In this document: positions 1 through 8,350 of the stretch, piece after piece
Layout: every line of letters starts with the position of its first letter
Numbering within the stretch: the first letter of the stretch is position 1
The notes under the pieces: generated by a model
What the model saw: the letters and a program-made list of their open reading frames with translations, nothing else
Database searches by the model: none
Told to the model about the DNA's origin: nothing
Made by a program: the position numbers and the translations under genes
DNA from: Myxococcales bacterium
GTDB lineage: Bacteria > Myxococcota_A > Polyangia > Polyangiales > Polyangiaceae
Assembly (NCBI GenBank): GCA_005800325.1
Contig: SYFR01000362.1
Span: forward strand, 1-34,400
DNA length: 34,400 nt
Direction of reading: 5' to 3'

Positions 1-695
1 CGCGCGGCGATCTCGGTGTGGAGTTCAGCCCCGAGCGCGTGCCCGTGATGCAGCGCAAGATCCTGGGCCTCGCCCGCATGCACCAGCGGCCGGTCATCGT
101 CGCGACCGAGATGATGCAGTCGATGATCACCGCGATGCGGCCGACCCGTGCGGAGGCGAGCGACGTCGCGACGGCGGTCTTCGACGGCACCGATGCGGTC
201 ATGCTCTCGGGCGAGACGGCCACGGGCGCCCACCCGGCGCTGGTCGTGCGGACGATGCACAAGATCATCGTCGAGGCGGAGCAAAGCGCGTTTTATCGGG
301 CCAGCACGAGTCGCAAGGCAACCGAGCGTGCGCGCGTGTCCGAGGCGATCGCGCGCGGCGCCTGCGACATTGGCGCGGCGGTAGGCAGCAAGGTGCTCGT
401 GGCGTTCACCGAGAGCGGACAGACGGCGCGCTTCGCGTCCGGCGCGCGGCCGTCGATGCCGATCATCGGCCTGTCGCCCAACATCAAGACGCTCCGGCAG
501 CTCTGCTTGCTCTGGGGGATCGTGCCGATCTTCGTCGAGCCTCTTCGTGCCTCCGACGAGATGGTCGATCGGGCGCACGCGCTGCTCTTGGCCAATGGTA
601 TCGTCTCTCCGGGAGACTCGTTCGTCGTCATCTTCGGCGCACCCGTCGGTGTGTCCGGTACGACGAACGCCATTCAGGTCAAGGTCGTGGAGTGA
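1..695 (+). CDS. pyk: Pyruvate kinase, C-terminal part (5' end outside window)
   Basis: Glycolytic pyruvate kinase transfers phosphate from phosphoenolpyruvate to ADP in the cytoplasm. The frame is open from base 3 and begins with ARGDLGVE, the conserved pyruvate kinase segment that binds Mg2+ and substrate. It continues through VIVATEMMQSM, PTRAEASDVA and AVMLSGETA, all family signatures of the TIM barrel. The last ~115 residues form the usual C-terminal domain (KVLVAFTESGQTARFAS and later GVSGTTNAIQV). The GTG at 18 in the ORF track is an internal valine, not a start. Roughly half of a typical ~470-residue enzyme is visible. Its TGA overlaps the GTG of the following Ser/Thr kinase (GTGA), implying cotranscription and coupled translation. 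The family call is very secure; the isozyme type and effector response cannot be read from this part. Confidence 0.96.
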   Translation, partial: RGDLGVEFSPERVPVMQRKILGLARMHQRPVIVATEMMQSMITAMRPTRAEASDVATAVFDGTDAVMLSGETATGAHPALVVRTMHKIIVEAEQSAFYRASTSRKATERARVSEAIARGACDIGAAVGSKVLVAFTESGQTARFASGARPSMPIIGLSPNIKTLRQLCLLWGIVPIFVEPLRASDEMVDRAHALLLANGIVSPGDSFVVIFGAPVGVSGTTNAIQVKVVE

Positions 696-2620
696 GCGCC
701 GCGCCCAGCTCGGATCGGCTACCGCAGATCGGCAAGTACGAGCTGCTCGAGGAGCTCGGCCACGGGGGTATGGCCACCGTCTACCGCGCGCGCGACCCGC
801 GGCTCGAGCGCGACGTCGCGGTGAAGCTCATCCACAAGCACCTGCGCGAGCACGCCGAGGTGCGGAGCCGATTCGTGGCCGAGGCGAAGGCCGTGGCCAA
901 GCTTCGGCACCCGGGCATCGTCGATGTCTACGACGTCGCAGAGGACGACGACCCCGAGCGGTACCTCGTCGTCGAGCTGATTCGCGGCACGACGCTGCGC
1001 AAGCTGCTCGACAGCCACCCGACGATGCCGGCCGAGATCGTGGCGATCCTCGGGTCGATCCTCTGCGACGCCGTGCAGCACGCCCACGATGCGGGCGTGA
1101 TTCATCGCGACATCAAGCCCGAGAACGTGCTCGTCGAGATCGCGCCACCGCCGGGAGACGGCGCTGCGGTTCCGGCGGCGCGCGCGTCGAACAGCGGCGC
1201 GGCAGGCTCCGATCCGCAAGCTGCCGATCGCTCGGGGACGTCCTCGTCGCGGCGCGGCCGCGTGCGCGTCAAGCTCACCGACTTCGGGATCGCGAAGGTG
1301 CTCGATGCACAGGGCGTGACGTCGACGGGCCAGATCTTGGGCTCACCGGCGCACATGGCTCCGGAGCAGATCGAGGCCGGCGAGATCGGCCCGCACACCG
1401 ACGTCTTCGCGCTTGGCGTGCTCATGTACGAGTGCATGGTGGGGCACCTTCCGTTTCACGGGAGCAATCCGGCGCAGGTCCTGCGGCGCGTGCTCGGCGG
1501 TACGTACGACGCGCCTGACGCGGAGCGTCCCGAGATCGGTGCGCGTTGGGCAGCGATCCTCGCCGGTGCGCTACAGCATGAGATCGCGAACCGAACGAAG
1601 AGCGCGGCCGAGCTCGCCGAGTCGATCGCGCGGGAGCTCACGGCGCTCGGGATCGACGACAGAACGAAGTGGCTCGAAGATTATTTCGCGAGCCCCGACG
1701 AAGCTCGCGCGGAGCTCGTCGCGTCGATCGTGCCGCGTCTCATCGAGCGTGGCGAACGTGAGCACCGGAATGGCGCGGCGCTGGCCGCAGCCGGTGATCT
1801 TAACCGCGCGCTCGCGCTGCGTCCCCACGACCTGGCGATTCTCAAGCGCGTGGGTACCCTGGCGCGAGCGCGGGCGATGCGTGAGTGGGTGCGAAAGGCG
1901 GTGCTCCTCGCAGCCTGCGCTTCGCTCGTCGGCGTGCTGGCGTTCGGTACGACACGGCTCGTGAAATCACAGCGCGCGAGAGGCGACGTCGTCCCGGTGA
2001 TCGCGTCGGCGCCGCTCGTAGCAACCGCCGAGCCCGCGACTCCGGCCGTGACGAGCGCGCCTGCATCCGCGTCGAGCGGGAGCGAGGCCCGAGGCGCGGA
2101 ACCCGCGACGGTGTCGCCGACCTCGAGCGCGCTCGTAGCCGTGAGCCGTGGAGCTCTCGATGCGCGGGTCGGGCGCGTCCAGCGGCGCGTGCGGTTTCAT
2201 GCAACTCCCGAGGGGGCGCGCCTCACGCTGAACGGGACCGAGCTCGCGTGGTTCGGGCAGGTGCACGTCCTCGCTCCGGGGAGCTACTCGGTCACCGGGG
2301 CGATGCCTGCCGATGTGCCGTGCTGCGAGCCCGTCACGCTCGGCGTCACGGTGACCGCGCCGCCGAAAGAGGCCCCAGACGAGCTGCAGACCGTGGCCGT
2401 GCCGCTCACGATCAAGCCGGCGCGCGCCATGCTTGCCGGCTCGCCGGCGGGCAGCTCGATGACCTGCGACAACGGGCTAACCGTGGCCCAGCAGGGCATC
2501 GCGAGCGTACGGATGACCCGCGTGGAGTGGGCCGGCGCGTGCAGCTTCAGCCCGGGCGGCACGAAACGGCGCGTGACCCTGCGGGCGGGCGAGCTCACGA
2601 AGGTGTCCTGGCCGCGGTGA
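692..2620 (+). CDS. Transmembrane Ser/Thr protein kinase (Hanks type) with C-terminal PEGA-like sensor region
   Basis: 642-residue eukaryotic-like kinase. The N-terminal catalytic domain (about 16-330) has the glycine loop GHGGMATVY, the lysine in VAVKLI, the catalytic HRDIKPEN near residue 138, DFGIAK near 196 and APEQ; all key residues are present. An Ala/Ser/Pro-rich insert of about 40 residues separates the catalytic loop from DFG. One hydrophobic helix (about 403-423) follows an Arg-rich stretch. An Ala/Thr/Ser linker leads to a beta-rich tail that starts like a PEGA domain (FHATPEGARLTLNG) and contains an adjacent cysteine pair (PCCEP). Topology is inferred: kinase in the cytoplasm, tail in the periplasm. 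The GTG start overlaps the pyruvate kinase stop, so the pair is probably translationally coupled; whether the kinase acts on pyruvate kinase is unknown. Ligand and substrates cannot be predicted. Confidence 0.93.
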   Translation: MSAAPSSDRLPQIGKYELLEELGHGGMATVYRARDPRLERDVAVKLIHKHLREHAEVRSRFVAEAKAVAKLRHPGIVDVYDVAEDDDPERYLVVELIRGTTLRKLLDSHPTMPAEIVAILGSILCDAVQHAHDAGVIHRDIKPENVLVEIAPPPGDGAAVPAARASNSGAAGSDPQAADRSGTSSSRRGRVRVKLTDFGIAKVLDAQGVTSTGQILGSPAHMAPEQIEAGEIGPHTDVFALGVLMYECMVGHLPFHGSNPAQVLRRVLGGTYDAPDAERPEIGARWAAILAGALQHEIANRTKSAAELAESIARELTALGIDDRTKWLEDYFASPDEARAELVASIVPRLIERGEREHRNGAALAAAGDLNRALALRPHDLAILKRVGTLARARAMREWVRKAVLLAACASLVGVLAFGTTRLVKSQRARGDVVPVIASAPLVATAEPATPAVTSAPASASSGSEARGAEPATVSPTSSALVAVSRGALDARVGRVQRRVRFHATPEGARLTLNGTELAWFGQVHVLAPGSYSVTGAMPADVPCCEPVTLGVTVTAPPKEAPDELQTVAVPLTIKPARAMLAGSPAGSSMTCDNGLTVAQQGIASVRMTRVEWAGACSFSPGGTKRRVTLRAGELTKVSWPR

Positions 2621-2709
2621 TCCGGGGGAGGCGCGGTGCGCTCGTCGACGCGCATTTGTGACGGCGTCGCGCTCGCCGCCGGCGCTCACATCGAGTAGTC
2701 ACGGGCAGA

Positions 2710-3630
2710 GTGCGACTGCGCGCAATTGCCCTGGTCGTCGCAGCCTGCGCCATGACGTCGCCGGTGTACGCGAGCCTGCACAGCGATTTCGAGGCTGCGC
2801 GCAGTCTATTCACGAGTGGCCAATACGAAGAGGCAGCGCAGCTCTTCGCGCGCGTACTCGATGAGCCGCTCGAGCCGACCGCTCCCGACTTCAAGAAGCG
2901 GCGCGAGATCCTCGAGGCGGCGCGACCGGTCTACGCGGCCTGCCTCGTGGCGTTGGGGCGCTCGAGCGAGGCCGATCGCGTCATCCTCGAGCAGCTGCGC
3001 GACGATCCGTTTTACGAGCCGGCGCCAGGACAGTTCGCGCAGCCCGTGATGTTTCGGTACATCGCGGTGCGCGAGGAGCACCTGACGGAGCTCGACGCGC
3101 TCAAGCAGCGTGTTCTGCGGACGCGGCAGGAGAGCCTCCTGAAAGAAGAGCGGCAGCGTGAGCTCGACGAGGGGCGGCTCGCCAAGCTCGAGGAGCTCGC
3201 GGGCACCGAGACCGTCGTCGAGGCCCGCTCGAGGCTCGTCGCGACGGTGCCGTTCGGAATTGGACAGCTCCAGAACGGCAGCTCCGGGCTCGGGGCGTTC
3301 TTCGCGGCGAGCGAGGTGGTCGGCGTGGCAGCGACGATCGCCTCCGCGTTCGTGGCGCACGACTTCGCGTCGGTCGATTGCCGCGAGCACACCGACGTGG
3401 ATTGCGTCGAGCTCGAGCGGCGCTTCGATACGGCACGCGCCGTGAATTGGGCGAGCTTTGCCGTCACCGGCGCGCTCATCGTCGCAGGTGTCGCGGAGGC
3501 CCACGTGTCGTTCGTGCCAGCGACGACGACGCGAAAGCGGCGCGCTATCCCGCCTCGCGTGACCCTGGAGCCCGCCGTCGTCTTCGCCGAAGAAGGTGCC
3601 CTCGTTGGCGTCACGGCGCGGTTTTTCTGA
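2710..3630 (+). CDS. Secreted or envelope TPR/coiled-coil protein with two hydrophobic segments
   Basis: 306 residues. A signal peptide is clear (MRLRAIALVVAACAMTSPVYA). A TPR-like helical pair follows (FEAARSLFTSGQYEEAAQLFARVL), then a second helical section up to about residue 110. A charged coiled-coil stretch (about 115-165, many Glu/Arg/Leu) comes next. The segment VPFGIGQLQNG followed by GLGAFFAASE and a hydrophobic helix resembles the DUF5683-like membrane motif; a second hydrophobic helix lies near 245-265. It ends in beta-like VGVTARFF, so envelope location is likely. The GTG start at 2710 is chosen because it puts the signal peptide exactly at the N terminus; no strong ribosome-binding site is visible. 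It lies 89 bp after the kinase on the same strand and may be in its operon. Such small TPR genes often follow Ser/Thr kinase genes in myxobacteria. No molecular function can be assigned. Confidence 0.8.
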   Translation: MRLRAIALVVAACAMTSPVYASLHSDFEAARSLFTSGQYEEAAQLFARVLDEPLEPTAPDFKKRREILEAARPVYAACLVALGRSSEADRVILEQLRDDPFYEPAPGQFAQPVMFRYIAVREEHLTELDALKQRVLRTRQESLLKEERQRELDEGRLAKLEELAGTETVVEARSRLVATVPFGIGQLQNGSSGLGAFFAASEVVGVAATIASAFVAHDFASVDCREHTDVDCVELERRFDTARAVNWASFAVTGALIVAGVAEAHVSFVPATTTRKRRAIPPRVTLEPAVVFAEEGALVGVTARFF

Positions 3631-3676
3631 GGAGCTGCGGTGTGTGTGGCGACCCCTCTCTCGTGAGACAGCAACC

Positions 3677-4543
3677 ATGAAGGAAGCCATCGAGCGGATG
3701 CTGGGGAACCGTGCTCAGCCCACGGGCGACGTGCCGCGAGCACTGCAGCTCTCCCTCATGCACGGGTGGCGCGAGCGCGCCGACGCGGGTAGAGCCGCGC
3801 TCGCTTTTGCAGATGTCGGCTTCGACGTGTTCAGCTCGACCTGGGAGGACGGCATTCTCCTTTATGTGTTCGCGCTCATCGGCATGACGAACCGAAAGTG
3901 CGTGGACATCGGCGCGGGCGGCGTCGACGGCAGCAACGTCTGTAACCTGCTCGTCCACCACGGCTTCTCCGGTCTGCTCATTGACGGCGACGCGGAGAGC
4001 CTCGAGGTCGCGAGGCGTTTTTACGCCGGGCGCCGGGAGACGAAGCTCTTTCCTCCGTCGATTCGAGCTGGGTTCGTGACCGCCGAGAACGTGAGCTCCA
4101 TCTGCAAGGAGCGCGGATTCGGCGGTGAGATCGATCTGCTTTGCCTCGACATCGACGGCGTCGACTACTGGATCTGGAAGGCGCTCACCGAGGTCGAGCC
4201 GCGTGTCGTCGTCGTCGAGTATCAGGACATCCTCGGACCGGAGCGCTCATGGACGGTGCCGTACCGTCGCGACTTCGAAGTCGCGTCGTACCCGGTCAAC
4301 CGCGAGCGCCGCAACTACTGCGGGGCGTCACTGCGCGCGTTCGAGAGGCTCGCCACCTCGAAGGGGTATCGGCTCGTCGGCTGCAATCGCGGCGGCTGGA
4401 ATGCCTTCTTCGTGAAGGAGGGCCTGGCCGACGCGCTCTTGCCGAGGGTGACGGTCGAGAGCTGCTTGTCGTCGGACTGGAACCGCTTCGGGATGGAGAC
4501 GCGCTTTCCGCTCGTCGCCGATCTCGAGTGGCAAGAGGTGTAG
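3677..4543 (+). CDS. FkbM-like SAM-dependent methyltransferase family protein
   Basis: 288 residues from ATG 3677. The track's earlier GTG at 3596 overlaps the previous gene, so the internal ATG is preferred. The Rossmann motif I is CVDIGAGGVDGSN (about residue 75), followed by GLLIDGDAESLEVARRF, the acidic strand expected to bind the SAM ribose. A second conserved stretch, IDLLCLDIDGVDYWIW (about 150-165), followed by VVVVEYQD, is typical of FkbM-like methyltransferases found in glycan and secondary-metabolite loci. There is no signal peptide, so it is cytoplasmic. The C-terminal NYCGASLRAFERLA and GYRLVGCNRGGWNAFFV match the usual end of this fold. The substrate is unknown; sugar O-methylation is only a possibility. 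It converges on the next methyltransferase gene, with 29 bp between stops. Confidence is high for the fold, low for the reaction. Confidence 0.8.
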   Translation: MKEAIERMLGNRAQPTGDVPRALQLSLMHGWRERADAGRAALAFADVGFDVFSSTWEDGILLYVFALIGMTNRKCVDIGAGGVDGSNVCNLLVHHGFSGLLIDGDAESLEVARRFYAGRRETKLFPPSIRAGFVTAENVSSICKERGFGGEIDLLCLDIDGVDYWIWKALTEVEPRVVVVEYQDILGPERSWTVPYRRDFEVASYPVNRERRNYCGASLRAFERLATSKGYRLVGCNRGGWNAFFVKEGLADALLPRVTVESCLSSDWNRFGMETRFPLVADLEWQEV

Positions 4544-4568
4544 CGCCGCGTCCCGTCTCGCCGCGGCG
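4544..4568. terminator. Weak hairpin between convergent genes
   Basis: CGCCGCG and CGCGGCG form a 7-bp stem with an 11-nt loop in the 29-bp gap between two converging methyltransferase genes. There is no T-run on either strand, so this could be a weak bidirectional terminator or simply GC-rich chance. Confidence 0.3.
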
Positions 4569-4572
4569 TGCG

Positions 4573-5379
4573 TCAGCTCTTCTTCAGCGCGGCAATCCAG
4601 AACCCCCCGAACGCCGCGAGCGGCGAGTCGCAGAGGCGCCACTCGATCGAGCGGAGCATCGGTCCGAGCACGGGCACGGCGAGCGCGCGGGCTGCGGGCG
4701 TCACGATGCGGACGCCGCGGCGGGCGACGATGCGGAGGCACTCGGGCAGCATGGCGCGGACCTCGCGCGGCGAATCGAAGCGAGTGTAGACGGCGTCCTC
4801 GCGCGTGTGCTTGCTGATGGCGCCAGCGGGACCGAGTCGCTTGGCGAGGCCGCGAAGACTGTACGGGTTGTAGAATTCGGCGACGATGACGCCACCGGGT
4901 CGCGTGACCCGCGCCATTTCGGCGAGCGCGCCTCGAATGTCGGGCACATGCGCGAGGACCTTGAAGGAACACGCGACGTCGAATGCGTCGTCGGAGAAGG
5001 GGAGGCTCGTTGCGCTCGCCTCGGACACGTCGAGCCCACGGTCCCGCGCGCGCTCGAGCATACGAGGTGAGAGGTCGACGCCGCGGGCGCTGCGTGCGAA
5101 ACCCGCGATGCGCTCGAGCAAGAGGCCCGTGCCGCAGCCGACCTCGAGCACGTCCTTGCCGCGCGCGAACCGCTCGAGGAATTCCATCTCGAGGTCGTCG
5201 ATCAAATCGTGGTAGCCCCCAGTGACGGCTCCGCCTCGCTGGTCATCGTAGCGCCCCGCGAACTCGTCGTAATACCGGCGCGTCTCGTGCGCGCGGTGTG
5301 GCTCGGGCTCGCTCACGACGCGCGAGCCTACGCCCGCGTCTCCGTCGAATCGACGGAAAACACGCCGTGCACGTGCCAT
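4573..5379 (-). CDS. Class I SAM-dependent methyltransferase (Methyltransf_11/25 type)
   Basis: 268 residues from ATG 5379; GTG 5316 (giving MSEPEPH...) is an equally plausible start and would remove a basic, poorly conserved-looking extension. After YYDEFAGRYD, a common opening for ubiE-like methyltransferases, comes motif I DVLEVGCGTGLLLERI (about 77-92), then GVDLSPRMLERAR (acidic SAM-binding residue), ATSLPFSDDAFDVACSF (motif II region) and MARVTRPGGVIVAEFY (post-motif III). These are textbook class I motifs, so the SAM-dependent fold is secure. It is cytoplasmic with no membrane segment until possibly the C-terminal FGGFWIAALKKS. The substrate is not predictable; small-molecule or lipid methylation is typical of the family. 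The gene is divergent from the DUF1285 gene, with a 76-bp gap that must hold both promoters. It is unrelated in sequence to the FkbM-like neighbour. Confidence 0.88.
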   Translation of the reverse strand: MARARRVFRRFDGDAGVGSRVVSEPEPHRAHETRRYYDEFAGRYDDQRGGAVTGGYHDLIDDLEMEFLERFARGKDVLEVGCGTGLLLERIAGFARSARGVDLSPRMLERARDRGLDVSEASATSLPFSDDAFDVACSFKVLAHVPDIRGALAEMARVTRPGGVIVAEFYNPYSLRGLAKRLGPAGAISKHTREDAVYTRFDSPREVRAMLPECLRIVARRGVRIVTPAARALAVPVLGPMLRSIEWRLCDSPLAAFGGFWIAALKKS

Positions 5380-5455
5380 CCTCGTCGCTTAGGATCGAGC
5401 AGCGCGCCCCGAAGTTCCGGTTCATTCCGACCTCCGAGCCACCGGACGCCCCGCG

Positions 5456-5983
5456 ATGAAGCCCTCTGACCGCGACGACTTCTTCCGCCTGCCGGCGCCC
5501 GACGGCAGGGGTCGGGAGAGCACGATCGTCCTCGATCGCAGCGGCGGCTGGCATCATGAGGGCGCGCCCGTCGAGCACGAGGGGCTCGCGCGCGGTCTCG
5601 CGAGCTGGGTGCGCCGCCACCCCGACGACGGTCGCTACATTCTCTCGAACGGCTACGACTGGTGCTACTTCGCGGTCGAGTGCGCGCCGTTCTTCGTGGC
5701 GAGCGTGTGGGCTGACCACGGACAGGCCCACGTGCGGCTGACCGACGGGTCCGTGGAGCCGCTGCTGCTCGAGTCGCTGGTCGTCGACGAAGACGGAGTC
5801 TGCGGTTGCAAGGTGCGCGACGGCGCCTTCGACGCGCGCTTCACCCGCGGCGCGCAGCTCATGCTGGGGGCGCTGCTCTGCGACTGCGATGCGGCAGCCA
5901 TCTCCGTGGCCGGTCGCGTCTACACGATCCGCTCACGGGCCGGCGAAGACGAAGACGAGGCGGCTCGAAGGGAGCGAGGCTGA
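5456..5983 (+). CDS. DUF1285 domain protein
   Basis: 175 residues of a family without known biochemical function. Recognisable features are the opening DRSGGWHHEGAPVEHEGLARGLASWV, a tryptophan/charged start followed by a short helix, then DDGRYILSN and VECAPFFVASVW, which match the DUF1285 pattern (polar strand, PF motif, beta-rich barrel). It is slightly shorter than or equal to usual family members. No signal peptide or membrane segment is present, so it is likely cytoplasmic. Cysteines occur at CGCK and LLCDCD; metal binding is conceivable but unsupported. The last 51 bases overlap, in the opposite orientation, the 3' end of the M16-like gene. The start ATG lacks a visible Shine-Dalgarno sequence. 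Context offers no clear pathway. The family call rests on pattern memory and a profile search would settle it. Confidence 0.72.
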   Translation: MKPSDRDDFFRLPAPDGRGRESTIVLDRSGGWHHEGAPVEHEGLARGLASWVRRHPDDGRYILSNGYDWCYFAVECAPFFVASVWADHGQAHVRLTDGSVEPLLLESLVVDEDGVCGCKVRDGAFDARFTRGAQLMLGALLCDCDAAAISVAGRVYTIRSRAGEDEDEAARRERG

Positions 5984-8350
5984 GAGCCCAGCTGCGACCG
6001 CGGCCGGATCGGCGGGGCTCGTGGGCGCGCCGCGAAACAGCGCGATGAGCCGCGTTCGCGGATCGCGACGCGATACGAGCTCGTCGTGCGCGAGTTTCTC
6101 GTGGGCGCGCGTGAGCGTCCCCGCGTCGAGGCCGTCGCGTCGTAACCGCGCGAGCAGCTCGTTGATGGCTGCGCGCGCGTCGCCCTGCCGCTCCGCAGGG
6201 ACGCTCACGTCGATGACGAGCGCAGGCGCCCGATCGCCTCCGAGAGCCGCGGCGTTCGCGCTGAGCGCAACTCCGCCTAGCGCGGATGCGAGCAGGCCGT
6301 CGGTTCCGTTGAGCGCCGCTGCCAGGAGCTGCGGCACCTCCGCGTGCGTCGGCTCCATCCGTGCGCCGACGAGGATGCGTGACTCGGGGCCGCTCGCGCG
6401 GCGGTGGTAGGTGCCTCCTTCGGGCGGCTCGGGCGCGGCGGAGCCATCGCACCCCCTCGAGCCAACGTCCGTGGGGTTTTGCCACCGTGAGAACTCGCGC
6501 GTGGCAACGTCGGCCTGCGCCCCGGTGCGGTTCGCGAGCACCGCGATGCGAAGCGGCCCGCGCGCCACGGACCGAAGGCTCCTCTGCGCGTCCGCGTGCG
6601 ACAGCGTGAAGGTGTCGGCCGCGGCTCCGAGCGGAACGATCCACGACGGGTGATTCGGCACGAGGTGCTCCGACAACAGGACCGCGCTAGCGAGCGAATG
6701 CGCGTCGAACGTGTCCGCGAGCCGCACGCGCGCTCTCGCCAGCGCTGCTTCGTCGAGGTAGGCGCCGTGGAGCGCGGCGGCCGCGGCGCGAGCCACGCGC
6801 TGCGCGACGAGCGTGCCATCTGCGTCGCCGACGATCGCGTCCGCGTGTGCGAACACACCGATCCCACTCGGATCGATCCACGCCTCGAGCGCAACGTCGC
6901 CGACGTGCCCGAGCTCCACGGCCGACAGCATCGCCATCGTGGCGCGCCCGCGTTCCCACTCGCTCTCGGTCGCGAGCGCGCAACGATTGCCCGCCAAGAT
7001 CCAGAAGCGCCCCTGGCCTGCTTCGACCGAAGCTCGCGTCTCGAGCGCCTGGGAGCGGAGCGTCAGCGCGCGCGGAACTGCGGCTCCGTAGTCTCTCGTG
7101 AGCGCGGCCTCATCGCTCGGTGCGGCGTCACGTCCGCCTGCACCCACGAGCAGCGCCGAGGTGAACGCGCGGGGCCGCGAAGGTTCGCTCGCTCCAGCGA
7201 GGGCCCACCACGCCGCCAGGAGCGCGCCTTGACGGGCGTCGCTGCTCCGGGCGACGAGCGCCGGTACGATGCTGGCGTCAGCGGGAGCCGCGAGCTCGAG
7301 CTCGACCTCCGAGCTTACCACCGCTGCTGCGAGCGCCGCCGACTCGACGAGCCGCGCGGCGGGGCGAGGCGCATTGGATGCTGGCTCCGCCGTGACTCGA
7401 ACGCAGCCGCCATCGCCGAGCGCCGTCGCGTCGAGGGACACGACCCTGAACGGCACCTCGAGCCCCGCGAGCTTGGTGCGCATCGCCCATGGCGCCCTCC
7501 CGAGCGCGTCAACGGCGCTCGCCGCACGCGACGGATCGCCGACGCGCCAACCGAGCTCGAGTCGCGCGGTGCCCTCCGGCATCGCTCCCTCGGCGGCCAC
7601 GCTATGGCTCTCCATCATGGTTGGCGCGGGCGGACCCGCGGAGCCGAGCTCGAACTCCGTCCCCTCGAGCTGAAGGAGCGCGGCGCGCATTACGGGCTCT
7701 GGTCCGACGACGCCCACGGCGACCGCGTTCGCCACCATGGTCGTCGCTCTCCATCGCTCGAGCTCTGCCGTTCCGAGCTTCGTCGTGAGATCCGGCAGCG
7801 CTTCTCGAGGACCGAGAGCTCGCCGTCCGTCACATGCCGCCACCGCGTGGACCGCTGCCGGCACACGTGCGGCCGAGAGCGGCACGAGCGCCTGCGTGAC
7901 GCGTGCAAGGTTGTCGCTCGCGGCGACGGGCGTCGCCATCGCGCGCGCAAGGTCTTGCACCACGCGCTCGAGCTCCCCCGAATGTTCGAGCTCGATGGCG
8001 AGGCGGAAGCTCGCGCCGTCGCTCGCGGCAAAGGTCTCGAGCCCGCGCGCCTCTAGCCGTGCTTGGAGCAGCGCAACGAGCGCCGCGTTTGCGATCGTCG
8101 CCGTCGTGCTCCCCCCCGAGGACCGTACCGCGAGGCCGAGGGCAGGGCGTGGATCGCCGCTGCGGGTGATGAGCGCGAGGTGCGGACGCGAGCCGAGCCT
8201 TCGGACGTCGATCGCGGCGATGCTGCCTTCGCCGCTCCATGCAAGCGGGCCTCGCGTAGCGGTGTCATGGCGCCGCGCGCACCCCGCGATGGCACCGGAC
8301 AGCGCCGCCACGGCCGTGAACGCGAGCCACGACCGCGGCGAGCCTCTCAT
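5933..8350 (-). CDS. M16 peptidase-like lipoprotein, probably catalytically inactive
   Basis: 805 residues from ATG 8350, chosen because its ATGA overlaps the stop of the upstream Fe-S gene; the track start at 8362 is four codons earlier. The N terminus MRGSPRSW...ALSGAIAGC is a lipoprotein signal with acylated Cys24. The body resembles insulinase/pitrilysin M16 proteins: two similar halves with strands such as PRPALGLAVRSSGGSTTATIANAAL, a region like the M16 C-terminal domain (ERWRATTMVANAVAVGVVGP) and a second copy near PLRIAVLANRTGAQADVATREFSRWQ. The zinc-binding HXXEH motif is absent; its expected place reads NAALVALLQARLEARG. It is therefore probably a non-catalytic scaffold or chaperone partner. 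It is very Ala/Arg-rich. It is the last gene of the putative envelope redox operon. M16 membership is inferred from layout, not a search. Confidence 0.68.
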   Translation of the reverse strand: MRGSPRSWLAFTAVAALSGAIAGCARRHDTATRGPLAWSGEGSIAAIDVRRLGSRPHLALITRSGDPRPALGLAVRSSGGSTTATIANAALVALLQARLEARGLETFAASDGASFRLAIELEHSGELERVVQDLARAMATPVAASDNLARVTQALVPLSAARVPAAVHAVAACDGRRALGPREALPDLTTKLGTAELERWRATTMVANAVAVGVVGPEPVMRAALLQLEGTEFELGSAGPPAPTMMESHSVAAEGAMPEGTARLELGWRVGDPSRAASAVDALGRAPWAMRTKLAGLEVPFRVVSLDATALGDGGCVRVTAEPASNAPRPAARLVESAALAAAVVSSEVELELAAPADASIVPALVARSSDARQGALLAAWWALAGASEPSRPRAFTSALLVGAGGRDAAPSDEAALTRDYGAAVPRALTLRSQALETRASVEAGQGRFWILAGNRCALATESEWERGRATMAMLSAVELGHVGDVALEAWIDPSGIGVFAHADAIVGDADGTLVAQRVARAAAAALHGAYLDEAALARARVRLADTFDAHSLASAVLLSEHLVPNHPSWIVPLGAAADTFTLSHADAQRSLRSVARGPLRIAVLANRTGAQADVATREFSRWQNPTDVGSRGCDGSAAPEPPEGGTYHRRASGPESRILVGARMEPTHAEVPQLLAAALNGTDGLLASALGGVALSANAAALGGDRAPALVIDVSVPAERQGDARAAINELLARLRRDGLDAGTLTRAHEKLAHDELVSRRDPRTRLIALFRGAPTSPADPAAVAAGLSASLPSSRLVFVFAGP

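Noticed and set aside
547-1518. 323-residue plus-strand ORF across the pyruvate kinase/kinase junction
   Set aside because: Arg-rich shadow; both genes in the other frames have intact catalytic motifs.
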